From Heliocidaris erythrogramma (lineage: Eukaryota; Echinodermata; Echinoidea; Camarodonta; Echinometridae), in contig CM046853.1 of the NCBI GenBank assembly GCA_025617745.1, positions 31,299,313-31,363,312 on the forward strand: DNA of 64,000 bases, read 5' to 3'. The notes under the pieces were generated by a model. That model saw only the letters and a program-made list of their open reading frames with translations. It ran no database searches and was not told the DNA's origin. This document shows, in pieces, positions 1 through 11,115 of the stretch. Position 1 is the stretch's first letter. Each line of letters begins with the position of its first letter. A program made the position numbers and the translations under genes.

Positions 1-1745
1 ATTCAAATTACAAACTCAATCTCCCATTGACTATTTCACTTTGTATCGTGAAGTTTTAACATGCTTTGCAGTTGTGTATAAAGGGATGTCATTTTGGTTG
101 GCCTCCTGTGTCATTTTGGTTGGCCTCCTGTGTTTCCTACTTGATATTGCGTATAATAAATACTCTCATGTTCTATTATTTTCATCATTTTTACTCGTTT
201 CATAAGTGGATATATTCAAATTAGAACCTCAATCTCCCATTGACTATTTCATATTGTATCGTGAAGTGTTAACATGCTTTGCAGTTGTGTATAAAGGGAT
301 GTCATTTTGGTTGGCCTCCTGTGTCATTTTGGTTGGCCTCCTGTGTTTTCCTACTTGATATCGCGTATAATAAATACTCTCATGTTCTATTATTTTCATC
401 ATTTTTACTCGTTTCATAAGTGGATATATTCAAATTAGAACCTCAATCTCCCATTGACTATTTCATATTGTATCGTGAAGTGTTAACATGCTTTGCAGTT
501 GTGTATAAAGGGATGTCATTTTGGTTGGCCTCCTGTGTTTCCTACTTGATATTGCGTATAATAAATACTCTCATGTTCTATTATTTTCATCATTTTTACT
601 CGTTTGATAAGTGGATATATTCAAATTAGAACCTCAATCTCCCATTGACTATTTCATATTGTATCGTGAAGTGTTAACATGCTTTGCAGTTGTGTATAAA
701 GGGATGTCATTTTGGTTGGCCTCCTGCGTCATTTTGGTTGGCCTCCTGTGTTTTCCCACTTGATATCTCGTGTATAATAAATACTATCATGTTCTATTAT
801 TTTCATCATTTTTACTCGTTTGATAAGTGAATATATTCAAATTATAACTTCCATCTCACATTGACTGATTTGCAATGTAGCGTGAAGTTTTAACATGCTT
901 TGCAGTTGTATATAAAGGGATGTCATTTTGGTTGGCCTCCTGTGTCATTTTGGTTAGCCTCTTTTGTTTTCCTATTACAGCTCTCATAATAAATGCTTTT
1001 ATGATCTATTACTAAGTATTTTGTTCATTTTTACTCGTTTTATATGTTGAAACATTCAAATTAAAATTTCAATATCCCATTGACTGATTTGCAATGTAGC
1101 GTGAAGTTTTAACATGCTTTGCAGTTGTGTATAAAGGGATGTCATTTTGGTTGGCCTCCTGTGTCATTTTGGTTGGCCTCCTGTGTCATTTTAGTTAGCC
1201 TCCTTTGTTTTCCTATTACAGCTCTTATAATTAATGCTTTTATGATCTATTACTAAGTATTTTGTTCATTTTTACTCGTTTTATATGTTGAAACATTCAA
1301 ATTAGAACTTCAATCTCCCATTGACTGATTTGCAATGTAGCGTCATTTTGGTTAGCCTCCTGTGTTTTCCCACTTGATATCGCGTATAATAAATACTCTT
1401 ATGTTCTATTATTTTCATCATTTTTACTCGATTCATAATGGATATTTTCAAATTAGAACCGCAATCTTACATTGACTGTTTTACAATGCAACGTGAAGTT
1501 TTAACATGCTTTGCAGTTGTGTATAAATGGATGTCATTTTGGTTGGCCTCCTGCGTCATTTTGGTTGGCCTCCTGTGTTTTCCCCCTTGATATCTCGTGT
1601 ATAATAAATACTATCATGTTCTATTATTTTCATCATTTTTACTCGTTTCATAAATGGATATATTCAAATTAGAACCGCAATCTCACATTGACTGTTTTAC
1701 AATGTAACGGGAAGTGTTAACATGCTTTGCAGTTGGGTATATTGG
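1..1745. repeat. Left arm of large foldback: tandem ~214-bp units
   Basis: About eight head-to-tail units are visible, the first cut by the window edge. Each unit has a core (tggatatattcaaatta, cccattgact, gtgaagttttaacatgc, cagttgtgtataaaggga) followed by one to three copies of a 22-bp subrepeat (tcattttggttggcctcct plus gtg), then ttttcctacttgatat and a short AT-rich link. Unit length changes in steps of 22 bp with subrepeat number. A divergent unit type (attacagctctcataat) occurs near 970 and 1210. The same units lie in opposite orientation at 4152-6770, so this is one arm of an inverted repeat. Short ORFs here are repeat artefacts. Confidence 0.9.
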
Positions 1746-2144
1746 GACGTAATTTTGGTTGCATGGCTCCTGTTTTCTTTGATTGAGATAAAAATCACTT
1801 GTCTTAAATTAAGCTTGTGTTGGCCTTTGTAATGACACATTTAGGGGCGGGTATAGTGGGGACCCCCTTCGAAGCTTTAAGTCTCTATCATTTTTATTTA
1901 TTTTTTTTATTTATTTATTTTTTTTTTGGGGGGGGGGGGGTTAAAGGGGAGGGAGTAAATAAAATGAAAACCCTTATTCAACCCTAAATATCATTGTAAT
2001 TAGTACATATGTACTTTTGGTTGTATATATGTATTATTAAGACAAGGGCAAAATATCAAAATATTTACAAGTCATCAAAAATGATTGGTGCACAACAAAA
2101 AAGATATATAAAAAAGAATATATATATATATATAATTATATATG

Positions 2145-2175
<31 letters not shown>

Positions 2176-2413
2176 ATATATATCTATACAGTGTGTCACA
2201 GAAAAAACGAAACCGAGATTTATCGATGTTTAATCATATCTTAATCACAATTATGACAATATTTGTAAAGATTGCATCCTCTTCTTTCATTTGATGTCAC
2301 TCATAATTATGATACATACGTCACGCATGAGTGAATAAAGACAATATGAAGCAGGGCTACCAAAAATTCGTTTGGCCAGCGATCTGAATTTCAAATAAAT
2401 AATTCACATTTCT
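1746..2413. other. Left spacer between outer and inner foldback arms, no gene seen
   Basis: AT-rich sequence with a poly-T/poly-G run near 1900-1945 and a TA dinucleotide microsatellite at about 2118-2185. From about 2188 it carries tatacagtgtgtcacag, which resembles the terminal repeat of the element at 24345-24850. That suggests a fragment of the same family. No coding potential is recognised. Confidence 0.6.
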
Positions 2414-2832
2414 AGGCTTGTCTCGAATGGGTGGGTTGCGGGAGCGGGCACACCCTTTCGAGACAACCCCCGGTTATCTCGAATGGACGCGTTCCCAGCG
2501 AGAAGTTCAATGAACGCGCCACTTCGAGACAACCGGGGGGGGGGGGGCTTTCCTCGAATGGGTGTGTTGAGTAGACTTTTGTAACAGACGTTTTAGAAAT
2601 TTTTGAAAAATGTACTCTTGCTGTTTTTTTCGTTTTTCTTTTGTCTAAGATGTAGAAAATATAATAAAACAGTATCTAAAAACAGCTTTTGACAAGGAAA
2701 TCATTATTTGTGCAAAATAAATAGGAGAATTGAATAATTATGCATAAAAACATACGGGGACGAAAGGGCAAGTGGCGTAGCTAGGATTTTTTGTATTTAT
2801 TTATTTATTATTATTTTTGTTTGGCGTGACCT
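2414..2832. repeat. Inner inverted-repeat arm (left)
   Basis: This segment is the inverted, imperfect complement of 3416-3866. Shared landmarks are gcttgtctcgaatgggtggg, cgcgttcccagcgagaagtt, the ttttattatattttctacat stretch, aaataggagaattgaat, and gacgaaagggcaagtggcg. With the outer tandem arrays it forms a nested palindrome. The sequence agtggcgtagctagg near its inner end is of a kind seen at ends of inverted-repeat transposons; that comparison is from general knowledge. Confidence 0.85.
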
Positions 2833-3415
2833 GGGCCCCGTAACATAAAGAGTGTTTAGCGATTAATCGCTAAACTCCGATTAAGCGCTAATAGAATATA
2901 ATGTTAATTCACTGCGGCGTATTTTTTTTTTACGGGGGGGGGGGGCACAAGATGGCCATGCCCCACCCCTTATTGGTGGGTGAGTAAGAAAATAGGAAGA
3001 TGAGTGAAGAAGATGAAAAAATATTCCCGGGAAAATGTAAATAGGGGTCAATTTTCGCAGACTCTGGTGGTTTCCTCCCCGGGATAGGAGGGGGGGGGGG
3101 GGTTAATTTCCTAAATTGCCTGGATAGGGGGTCCAATATCTCAGAAAATTCCCCGGGATAGGGGGTAAAACAAATTCCAACTTCTCCGGGATAGGGGAAA
3201 ACTTTTGAAAAGGATGTACGAGCATAGGCCTACCCCTTGTATGGGGAGTTGGGGGGGGGGGCGGGTACAAACGACCTTTTGATATGCGTTTTGACATTTG
3301 ATAGTGGGTATTGATAGAATGATAGTGGCATTAAAAGGTGTTTCTAACTTTGGAAAGATGATAAACACTTGGCTTATGTCAGCCCATGCCTGTAACACAA
3401 TTTCACAATATTTAA
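2833..3415. other. Loop of the foldback, G-rich runs, no gene
   Basis: Unpaired centre of the palindrome. It begins with gggccccgtaacataaagag, close to the end of the inverted-repeat element at 38801-38920. It also holds a 22-bp perfect palindrome at 2854-2875 (core tttagcgattaatcgctaaa) and several runs of 9-14 G around 2934-2945, 3090-3101 and 3251-3261. The ORFs on the minus strand are proline-rich artefacts of poly-C. Confidence 0.65.
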
Positions 3416-3866
3416 CAGGCCACGCCAAAAAAATAAAAATAAAAAAATAAAAAATCATAGCTACGCCACTTGCCCTTTCGTCCCCGTGTGTTTTAATGCA
3501 TAATTATTCAATTCTCCTATTTATTTTGCACAAATAATGATTTCCTTGTCATAAGCTTTAGATACTGTTTTATTATATTTTCTACATCTTGGACAAAAGA
3601 AAAATGAAAAAACCAGCAAGAGTACATTTCTCAAAAATTTCTAAAACGCCTGTTACAAAAGTCTACTCAACACATCCATTCGAGGAAGGCCCCCCCCCCC
3701 CCCGGTTGTCTCGAAGTGGCGCGTTCATTGAACTTCTCGCTGGGAACGCGTCCATTCGAGATGGACGGGGGGGGGGGGGGGGCTTGTCTCGAAAGGATGT
3801 GCCCGTTCCCGCTCCCATCCCGCTCCCATCCCGCTTCCGCAACCCACCCATTCGAGACAAGCCGCC
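3416..3866. repeat. Inner inverted-repeat arm (right)
   Basis: Complement of 2414-2832, with insertions of poly-C/poly-G (3691-3704, 3767-3782) and a duplicated cccgctcccat near 3808-3830. Pairing of the two arms leaves the 583-base loop 2833-3415. Confidence 0.85.
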
Positions 3867-3939
3867 CCCCGAGACAACTACCCCCTAGGGCACAATCCTG
3901 TTCATTGTGATGTTAAGTCCAATTTGGTGTACCTTTTCT

Positions 3940-4151
3940 AGAGGGTGGTTTTCCTGGGGTAGTTGTCCTGAGGGTAGTTAGTTGTCCTAGAGGGTGGTTG
4001 CTCTAGGGGGTAGTTGACTGGGGGGTGGGGGGTTAGTGGTCCGGGGGTGTTTGTCCTAGGGGTAGTTGTCTGGGGGTAGTTGTCAGGGGGTAGTTGTCCT
4101 AGAGGGCGGTTGTCATAGGAGCAGTTGTCTGGGGGTACTTGTCCGGGGGGT
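3940..4151. repeat. G-rich minisatellite, ~14-17-bp units
   Basis: Degenerate tandem repeats of the form gggggtagttgtcct, about a dozen copies, strongly G-rich on the plus strand. It fills the gap between the inner and outer right arms. The left side has no matching array, so the two sides of the foldback differ here. Multiple G-runs make G-quadruplex formation possible (inference). Confidence 0.8.
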
Positions 4152-6770
4152 ACTGATGAAAATAATAGAACATGATATTTATTATACACGAGATATCAAG
4201 TGGGGAAACACAGGAGGCCAACCAAAATGACATCCCATTACACACAACAGCAAAGCATGTTAAAACTTCACGCTACATTGCAAATCAGTCAATGGGAGAT
4301 TGAAGTTCTAATATGAATGTTTCAACATATAAAACGAGTAAAAATGAACAAAATACTTAGTAATAGATCATAAAAGCATCTATTATAAGAGCTGTAATAT
4401 GAAAACAAAGGAGGCTAACCAAAAATGACACAGGAGGCCAACCAAAATGACACAGGAGGCCAACCAAAATGACATCCCTTTATACACAACTGCAAAGCAT
4501 GTTAACACTTCACGATACAATGTGAAATAGTCAATGGGAGATTGAGGTTGCAATTTGAATATATCCACTTAATATTAAACGAGTAAAAATGATGAAAATA
4601 ATAGAACATGAGAGTATTTATTATACGCGATATCAAGTGGGAAAACACAGGAGGCCAACCAAAATGACGCAGGAGGCCAACCAAAATGACATCCCACTAT
4701 ACCCAACTGCAAAGCATGTTAAAACTTCACGTTACATTGTAAAACAGTCAATGGGAGATTGCGGTTATAATTTGAATATATCCACTTATGAAACGAGTAA
4801 AATGATGAAAATAATAGAACATGAGAGTATTTATTATACGCGATATCAAGTGGGAAAACACAGGAGGCCAACCAAAATGACACAGGAGGCCAACCAAAAT
4901 GACATCCCATTACACACAACTGCAAAGCATGTTAAAACTTCACGCTACATTGCAAATCAGTCAATGGGAGATTGAAGTTCTAATATGAATGTTTCAACAT
5001 ATAAAACGAGTAAAAATGAACAAAATACTTAGTAATAGATCATAAAAGCATCTATTATAAGAGCTGTAATATGAAAACAAAGGAGGCTAACCAAAATGAC
5101 ACAGGAGGCCAACCAAAATGACACAGGAGACAACCAAAATGACATCCCTTTATACACAACTGCAAAGCATGTTAACACTTCACGATACAATGTGAAATAG
5201 TCAATGGGAGATTGAGGTTGCAATTTGAATATATCCACTTAATATTAAACGAGTAAAAATGATGAAAATAATAGAACATGAGAGTATTTATTATACGCGA
5301 TATCAAGTGGGAAAACACAGGAGGCCAACCAAAATGACATCCCACTATACCCAACTGCAAAGCATGTTAAAACTTCACGTTACATTGTAAAACAGTCAAT
5401 GGGAGATTGCGGTTCTAATTTGAATATATCCACTTATGAAACGAGTAAAATGATGAAAATAATAGAACATGAGAGTATTTATTATACGCGATATCAAGTA
5501 GGAAAACACAGGAGGCCAACCAAAATGACACAGGAGGCCAACCAAAATGACATCCCTTTATACACAACTGCAAAGCATGTTAACACTTCACGATACAATG
5601 TGAAATAGTCAATGGGAGATTGAGGTTGTAATTTGAATATATCCACTTATCAAACGAGTAAAAATGATGAAAATAATAGAACACGAGAGTATTTATTATA
5701 CGCGATATCAAGTAGGAAAACACAGGAGGCCAACCAAAATGACACAGGAGGCCAACCAAAATGACATCCCGTTACACACAACTGCAAAGCATGTTAAAAC
5801 TTCACGCTACATTGCAAATCAGTCAATGGGAGATTGAAGTTGTAATTTGAATATATCCACTTATCAAACGAGTAAAAATGATGAAAATAATAGAACATGA
5901 GAGTATTTTTTATACGCAATATCAAGTAGGAAAACACAGGAGGCCAACCAAAATGACACAGGAGGCCAACCAAAATGACATCCCATTACACACAACTGCA
6001 AAGCATGTTAAAACTTCACGCTACATTGCAAATCAGTCAATGGGAGATTGAAGTTGTAATTTGAATATATCCACTTATCAAACGAGTAAAAATGATGAAA
6101 ATAATAGAACATGAGAGTATTTATTATACGCGATATCAAGTAGGAAAACACAGGAGGCCAACCAAAATGACACAGGAGGCCAACCAAAATGACATCCCTT
6201 TATACACAACTGCAAAGCATGTTAAAACTTCACGATACAAAGTGAAATAGTCAATGGGAGATTGAGTTTGTAATTTGAATATATCCACTTATGAAACGAG
6301 TAAAAATGATGAAAATAATAGAACATGAGAGTATTTATTATACGCGATATCAAGTGGGAAAACACAGGAGGCCAACCAAAATGACGCAGGAGGCCAACCA
6401 AAATGACATCCCACTATACCCAACTGCAAAGCATGTTAAAACTTCACGTTACATTGTAAAACAGTCAATGGGAGATTGCGGTTCTAATTTGAATATATCC
6501 ACTTATGAAACGAGTAAAATGATGAAAATAATAGAACATGAGAGTATTTATTATACGCGATATCAAGTGGGAAAACACAGGAGGCCAACCAAAATGACGC
6601 AGGAGGCCAACCAAAATGACATCCCTTTATACACAACTGCAAAACATGTGAACACTTGTGAACACGATACAATGTGAAATAGTCAATGGGAGATTGAGGT
6701 TGTAATTTGAATGTATCCACTAATGAAACGAGTAAAAATGATGAAAATAATATAAACAAAGGAAATCATT
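4152..6770. repeat. Right arm of large foldback: tandem 192/214/236-bp units, inverted
   Basis: About twelve units in opposite orientation to 1-1745. The landmark atgatgaaaataatagaaca recurs at 4589, 4802, 5259, 5450, 5664, 5878, 6092, 6306 and 6519. Most spacings are 213-214 bp, one is 191 bp, and one gap of 457 bp spans two units. The 22-bp subrepeat (caggaggccaaccaaaatga plus ca) is present one to three times per unit and accounts for the length steps. The array ends in a degenerate unit near 6770. ORFs of up to 128 codons run across units because the repeat lacks stops in one frame; I do not regard them as genes. Confidence 0.92.
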
Positions 6771-6889
6771 TTAGAAACATAATTATTCATTGTACTCGAA
6801 TCACATCCGATACTTTCTGTTTCAACAAACATTTTTTTTTAATGAGAAGAGGGAAAAAAATCGGGGGAAAAGAGAACATCCATGTTACC

Positions 6890-6893
6890 CCTC

Positions 6894-6936
<43 letters not shown>
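6890..6936. repeat. Poly-C then poly-A tract
   Basis: About 30 cytosines followed by adenines, adjoining a tRNA-like segment. On the minus strand it would be a poly-T/poly-G tail after the tRNA-like body. The proline-rich ORFs over it are artefacts. Confidence 0.8.
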
Positions 6937-6938
<2 letters not shown>

Positions 6939-7010
6939 CCAGAGGATCGAACCCACGGTCTTCCGATTGCTAATGCACTTCGCCTTAACCTATGTAGCTA
7001 CGATCACTAC
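6937..7010 (-). repeat. tRNA-Ser/Leu-like sequence (SINE head or tRNA pseudogene)
   Basis: Read on the minus strand it contains taggttaaggcgaagtgca followed by a box-B-like gtgggttcgatcc, in the spacing of a tRNA-derived SINE head. The acceptor stem does not pair, so a functional tRNA is unlikely. Confidence 0.5.
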
Positions 7011-7131
7011 ATACTAAATCCGGCGGAAATAAAGCTTATATCCGAAACATTTAAGCGCAAGCTTATCTGCGCATGCGTATATACATATTCATAGTTTGTA
7101 TTCTCATGAATATTAATGAGAATCCGCCATT

Positions 7132-7150
7132 GTCATTTTGGTTGGCCTCT
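7132..7150 (+). repeat. Isolated copy of the 22-bp foldback subrepeat
   Basis: gtcattttggttggcctct matches the subrepeat of the foldback arrays, but in the orientation of the left arm, although it lies outside the right arm. Confidence 0.75.
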
Positions 7151-7302
7151 TAAGTGCTTACCGTTTTGTCTGCATTTACATGTATATTGTGCTACGTAGC
7201 CTAGGAAAGGGAAGTAGATGTGTACAGTTGCTACATAGATCATCATGGTGGCCAAATTCGTTATTATGCCCAGCCACCATTAAATCAGCCTCAGTTTCTG
7301 GC

Positions 7303-7387
7303 CTTCTCGTGAAATAAGCCACCGATTAGTTTACACGCAATAAACTGCATGTACAAAGTGAATGCAGGGTGGCTTATTTCACGAGAA
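7303..7387. mobile_element. Short hairpin/MITE-like element, ~20-bp terminal inverted repeats
   Basis: Begins ttctcgtgaaataagccacc and ends with its exact complement ggtggcttatttcacgagaa, separated by about 45 bp. No coding content. Confidence 0.75.
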
Positions 7388-7478
7388 TGCCAAGTTTCTT
7401 GTGTTTTTATTATTGAAATTCTGATCATTTTCAATGGAATAAACGCTATTGTTAATTTATAACTAAAAAAAAATTAGT

Positions 7479-7590
7479 CAAGAAGAGCGGGATTCGAACC
7501 AGCAACATTGTAGAACGTGCGGTGTAGAATAACATGAATAAGGATACTTCGAACGTGCAGATTTCTTTACCACTAGACCACGAGCAGTTG
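7479..7590 (-). repeat. tRNA-derived repeat or split tRNA pseudogene
   Basis: On the minus strand, gctcgtggtctagtggtaa resembles a tRNA A-box region, and ggttcgaatcccgctcttc a B-box and 3' stem. They are separated by an abnormally long spacer containing a repeated gcacgttc. This looks like a tRNA-derived SINE or an interrupted pseudogene. Confidence 0.55.
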
Positions 7591-7775
7591 ACGGTATAGC
7601 TCATTGCTCTTACTGTCTTAAGGCTTTATACCTCCACTCTGTTCTGCTCACTGTTTTTTTGATATCCTAGGTAGGATTTTTGCCAATTTGAGGATTACTG
7701 GGCATATTAGCTAATATACGTTGTAGCCTTCATGGTAATATTTAATGTTCTGCATGGACATGATGGAGTACATTC

Positions 7776-8340
7776 GGCGATCCTGGGTTTTACTTTTAGC
7801 GGTCTAAATTATTTCAGGTTGCTAACTTCAGCTTGTTTATGCCTAGACCGAAAATTTTGTCTCTCGTTCGTTAACTCTTCACTTAAAGACAGAAACGGTC
7901 CTATCACTCTACTGTGCAAACCGACTACACGCTGACGTGTACATGTAGTTGGAAAAATCGCAATCATTTGATTTTTCGTCATATTCTACATATTATTAGT
8001 GAGTTGGTTAGGCCTAGGGCTAGGCGCTACTATTTAACTTAAGGAATCAGTTCAACATGCCAATATGTGTGAATAATCCGTTTAAAGCTCCTTTTTCAGG
8101 TAATTCAGGGTCCAAGGTATTCTCTGTTTGAAAATCTTGCAGCCGTATTCAAACTGTTATTAGTGTGTAAGTCAATGTGTATTCGGTTTGCACAGCAGAG
8201 TGATAGGACCGTTTCTATCTCTAAGTGAAGAGCTAACGAATGAGAGACAGAATTTCCGGTCTAGTCTATGCCCTAACCCTAACCCACGCTGAAGTTAGCA
8301 ACCTAAAATAATTTAGACTGCTAAAACCCAGGATTGCTGT
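7776..8340. mobile_element. Foldback element with ~160-bp arms
   Basis: Left arm 7776-7935 (tcctgggttt, ggttgctaacttcagc, agaccgaaaattttgtctct, ggtcctatcactctactgtg) is complementary to the right arm 8172-8340. The spacer is about 235 bp. The arm segment containing agaccgaaaatt and ctctcgttcgtta recurs as a mini-palindrome at 27654-27727. The right arm holds ccctaaccctaaccc (8267-8285), a short telomere-like motif. Confidence 0.8.
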
Positions 8341-9166
8341 ATGTTCCTCATAAATCATACTTTACTGATATTGAAAACATATGATTGATATTGTGGAATT
8401 TGAACATTTGATGGAACTTCCTAACCATGGCATGATGTAAACTAATGTACATTTTGTAAGACTGAAGTTAGACTGGATTAACTATCCACACGGGCTTGAA
8501 TGATGTTTTATAAAATATGACATTGAACATCAAGCCACACACAGGAAGCAGTCTCCCGTATTGAGTGACAAGTAAACAAAAAATAATCAGTGGGCAAGAT
8601 TCATCCATTTCCACATACAGTGACCCTTTCAAACCACCTTTGGAGTTTGCTAAACTCTTCCTCTTCTAGCCCATCCAATCACTTCAACAATCGGATCATG
8701 AAAAACGTGAAAAAATTACAATATATGGCGTCATTGATGTGGATTTACTTACTGTTAATGTGTAGCTTTCGCTGGGCGATTAGCATCACAAAGATGGCGA
8801 GATTGGCACGGAATGTGCTGTAGATGAACGGAGTACAAGGCAGTGCAACACTGAGTGGTTCTGACGAGGCATGCTAACTTCAATTGTGCTAATGTCTCGG
8901 ACGCGTATATACTGCCGTCTATGCCTGGACTGAATGACCTTTACAAAAGTATCTGCGCATGCACTTGTAATTACGAACTGGCTTATTGTTTGGGACATTT
9001 GATTTGAATCTAGTTTTCAAGTGAAGAAAGTCTGTTGTATGACCTATATAATCAACTCAGCCTCGCATATTGATGTAGCTTTTGTAAAAAGCCCTACAAC
9101 ATGTACGTATACCCCTTCTTATCTTATGAAGTTGGAAGCTTTCAACATCTGAAATTATGATATATA
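8341..9166. other. Unannotated interval, no supported gene
   Basis: No recognisable protein. On the minus strand, ATG near 8793 opens a short frame that ends at a consensus-like donor (gtaagtaaatcc) near 8755. That could be a first exon, but nothing else supports it. Confidence 0.4.
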
Positions 9167-9446
9167 TACATAATAATAATATTGGATATTTATATAGCGC
9201 TCATATCCACCATGAATGGTGATCAAGGCGCTCCAAAATTATCCCGGCTCTAGCTAGGCTACCGATTTCGGTGCTCACAGCATTTAAGGAATTAATTCCT
9301 TCTGGTACCCATTTAACACCTGGGTGGAGAGTGGCAAATGTAGAATAATGTCTTGCCAAAGAACAGTAGTGCCGCACCGGGGTTCGAAACCCACGACCTT
9401 CCCATCTCCAGTCCAGTGTTTAAACCACTCGACTACGACACCTCTA
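9167..9446 (-). mobile_element. tRNA-derived SINE, full length
   Basis: Read on the minus strand, a tRNA-like head (tagtcgagtggtttaaacac, then gtgggtttcgaaccccgg as box B) is followed by a body and a 3' tail. The tail is gcgccttgatcac ... tggatatgagcgctatataa, ending in tattattat. The same tail recurs at 58250-58322. Head, body and AT-rich simple tail in this order are the hallmark of SINEs mobilised by a LINE partner (family knowledge). Confidence 0.8.
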
Positions 9447-10975
9447 CATGTATGTATATATTTTAATACCAAATACAATGTAGTTATTTCCATTTACATC
9501 ATCTGGACAGGACTGAATAAATACTGAAGAGTGATATTTATATATTACCATCATCAAATAAAATTTACCCAATGTCACAGTAATTCATTCTCCAGTGCCA
9601 TACAAGTATAATCCTTGACATTATAATGTTTTGTTTTCATTACAAAATGATAAAGCCATGCAAATACATGGGTGTAGAGCCTTGTCTTGTCTTTCTTACT
9701 TGTAATGCATTTTTTACAATGCATCAATGTACAGGCCATCACATGACAGTTGCATTAAACCAATGAGTTGTAATAACCCTTGGTTAAACCTAGGTAACTT
9801 TCATTTTATAGGTAAATGCAGTCTACTGTAACAGTTATTGTACAGGAGTAGAGGTTGGCGGAGTACAGCTAGCCTGCATATGATGCACCACGCGGTACCC
9901 CGGGGTAGCGTTGTACCCCGGGGTACCACGTTGTGTAGCGCCATCTCACGTCCACTCGAGTACAACCCCAGAGTTATGAATGCAGTGCGTGTACGGTGTG
10001 CATGCACTGTACTGCTGCTAGCGCTCGTGCTAGCTAGCCCTCACAAGCGCAGTGGCTATAGCGCTAGCTCCCGCGGCTTTAGAACTTGATTTTATTTCAC
10101 TTCTTCCTAAAAAACATCACTTCATCGTTACTGTATTTTAGCTGTCAAACTTTCAAACTTAGACAATGGTGGAAGGTGATGGTGGATACGGAAATTTACT
10201 GTAAGGGAAAGGACGTAAAAGACGGAAGATTTCAAGGACCGAGAAAGTTGAAAGAGCACGATATCGTGCAATACAGAAGTTGGGGGACGAGCAGGCCGCT
10301 GATCTGTGTACATGGTAGCGGTTTTTAGGAAGGCGAGTGACGGGGGAGACAAGGAGCAGGCTGATGGTGTTATTATGACCCTGCTGGCCCAAGCCCTCTC
10401 TCAAATCGAAGAAATAGAAATCAATAATAGAATAATTACTCACAACAACAATGAATTTGAGAAAAATACATGACTTATAGGATTTTTTACAAGAACATGG
10501 GACACAATTGAATGTTGAAAAAATCACACCAAAATAATTTCCCACTTTTTGGTAACCCAGGGTACAGCCCTAAAAAAAAATTAAATAATTCCAAAAAATG
10601 GCCGATTTTTATTTGGTACCCCAGGGTACCATTTATGTCATCATATGCCGACTCAACCAAGACAAGACAAGACAGACAAGAGGGAGAATTTATAACAACA
10701 CTTGTTTGTCCAAATTTTGCTTTTATTTTGATCGTGGTAATATTGAAGCTACAGTTATTGGCTTTAGAGGAGATTATTATGATAAGTGATAATGGATGGA
10801 GTTGGGTGATAATTTTTGGTGAGTACATGTAGGATTGTAGCTAGCCCCATTGAGTCAGACCAGGCCTTGGCCCTGCTGCAACCATCTAAAGGACTCTCCC
10901 TTGACTCATATTTGGCTGGCAGAGCAACGCAGACAATCGCTTAGCTTGCCAAATTACACCTTTTGTACCTTGTAC
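9447..10975. other. Gene-free interval; possible 5' leader exons of the F-box gene
   Basis: Contains two copies of the palindrome taccccggggta (about 9897-9927) and related ggtaccc motifs at 10550 and 10614. An ATG at 10166 opens a short frame ending at a donor-like ctgtaaggg (GT at 10201). A stronger donor ttggtgagtac lies at 10819. Neither joins in frame to the exon at 18988 as a coding exon, so at most they are untranslated leader exons. Confidence 0.3.
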
Positions 10976-11115
10976 AGGGGAGCGTTTCATCAAGCATTTT
11001 GTCAGTAATTTTTACTGACAAATTTGCTCTCAGCCAATCAGATGCAAGGATTTCAGTAGCTTGTAACAGTTGTCGGTAAATGTCACTGACAAAATGCTTG
11101 ATGAAACGCTCCCCT
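10976..11115. mobile_element. MITE family A, copy 1
   Basis: 140 bp with exact 31-bp terminal inverted repeats beginning aggggagcgtttcatcaagc. The core contains ctcagccaatcagatgcaag and tttcagtagctt. The same family occurs at 36070-36209 and 40180-40329, and a related core at 33038-33199. No ORF; non-autonomous. Confidence 0.92.

Noticed and set aside
4589..6677. 128-codon ORFs (4589-4975, 6291-6677) with repeated HRRPTKMTQEANQND
   Set aside because: They run across tandem repeat units, change with unit number and have no homology. The frame is open because the repeat lacks stops, not because it is coding.
1..6770. CRISPR-like appearance of regular repeats
   Set aside because: Units are ~214 bp, spacers are not unique, and the genome is clearly animal.
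6937..7590. Functional tRNA genes at 6937-7010 and 7479-7590
   Set aside because: Box-like motifs are present but acceptor stems do not pair and spacing is wrong; better explained as tRNA-derived repeats.
10086..10328. ORF at 10086 as FBXL20 first coding exon
   Set aside because: Ends of its possible exons are in the wrong phase for the exon at 18988, and the residues do not resemble FBXL2/20 N-termini.
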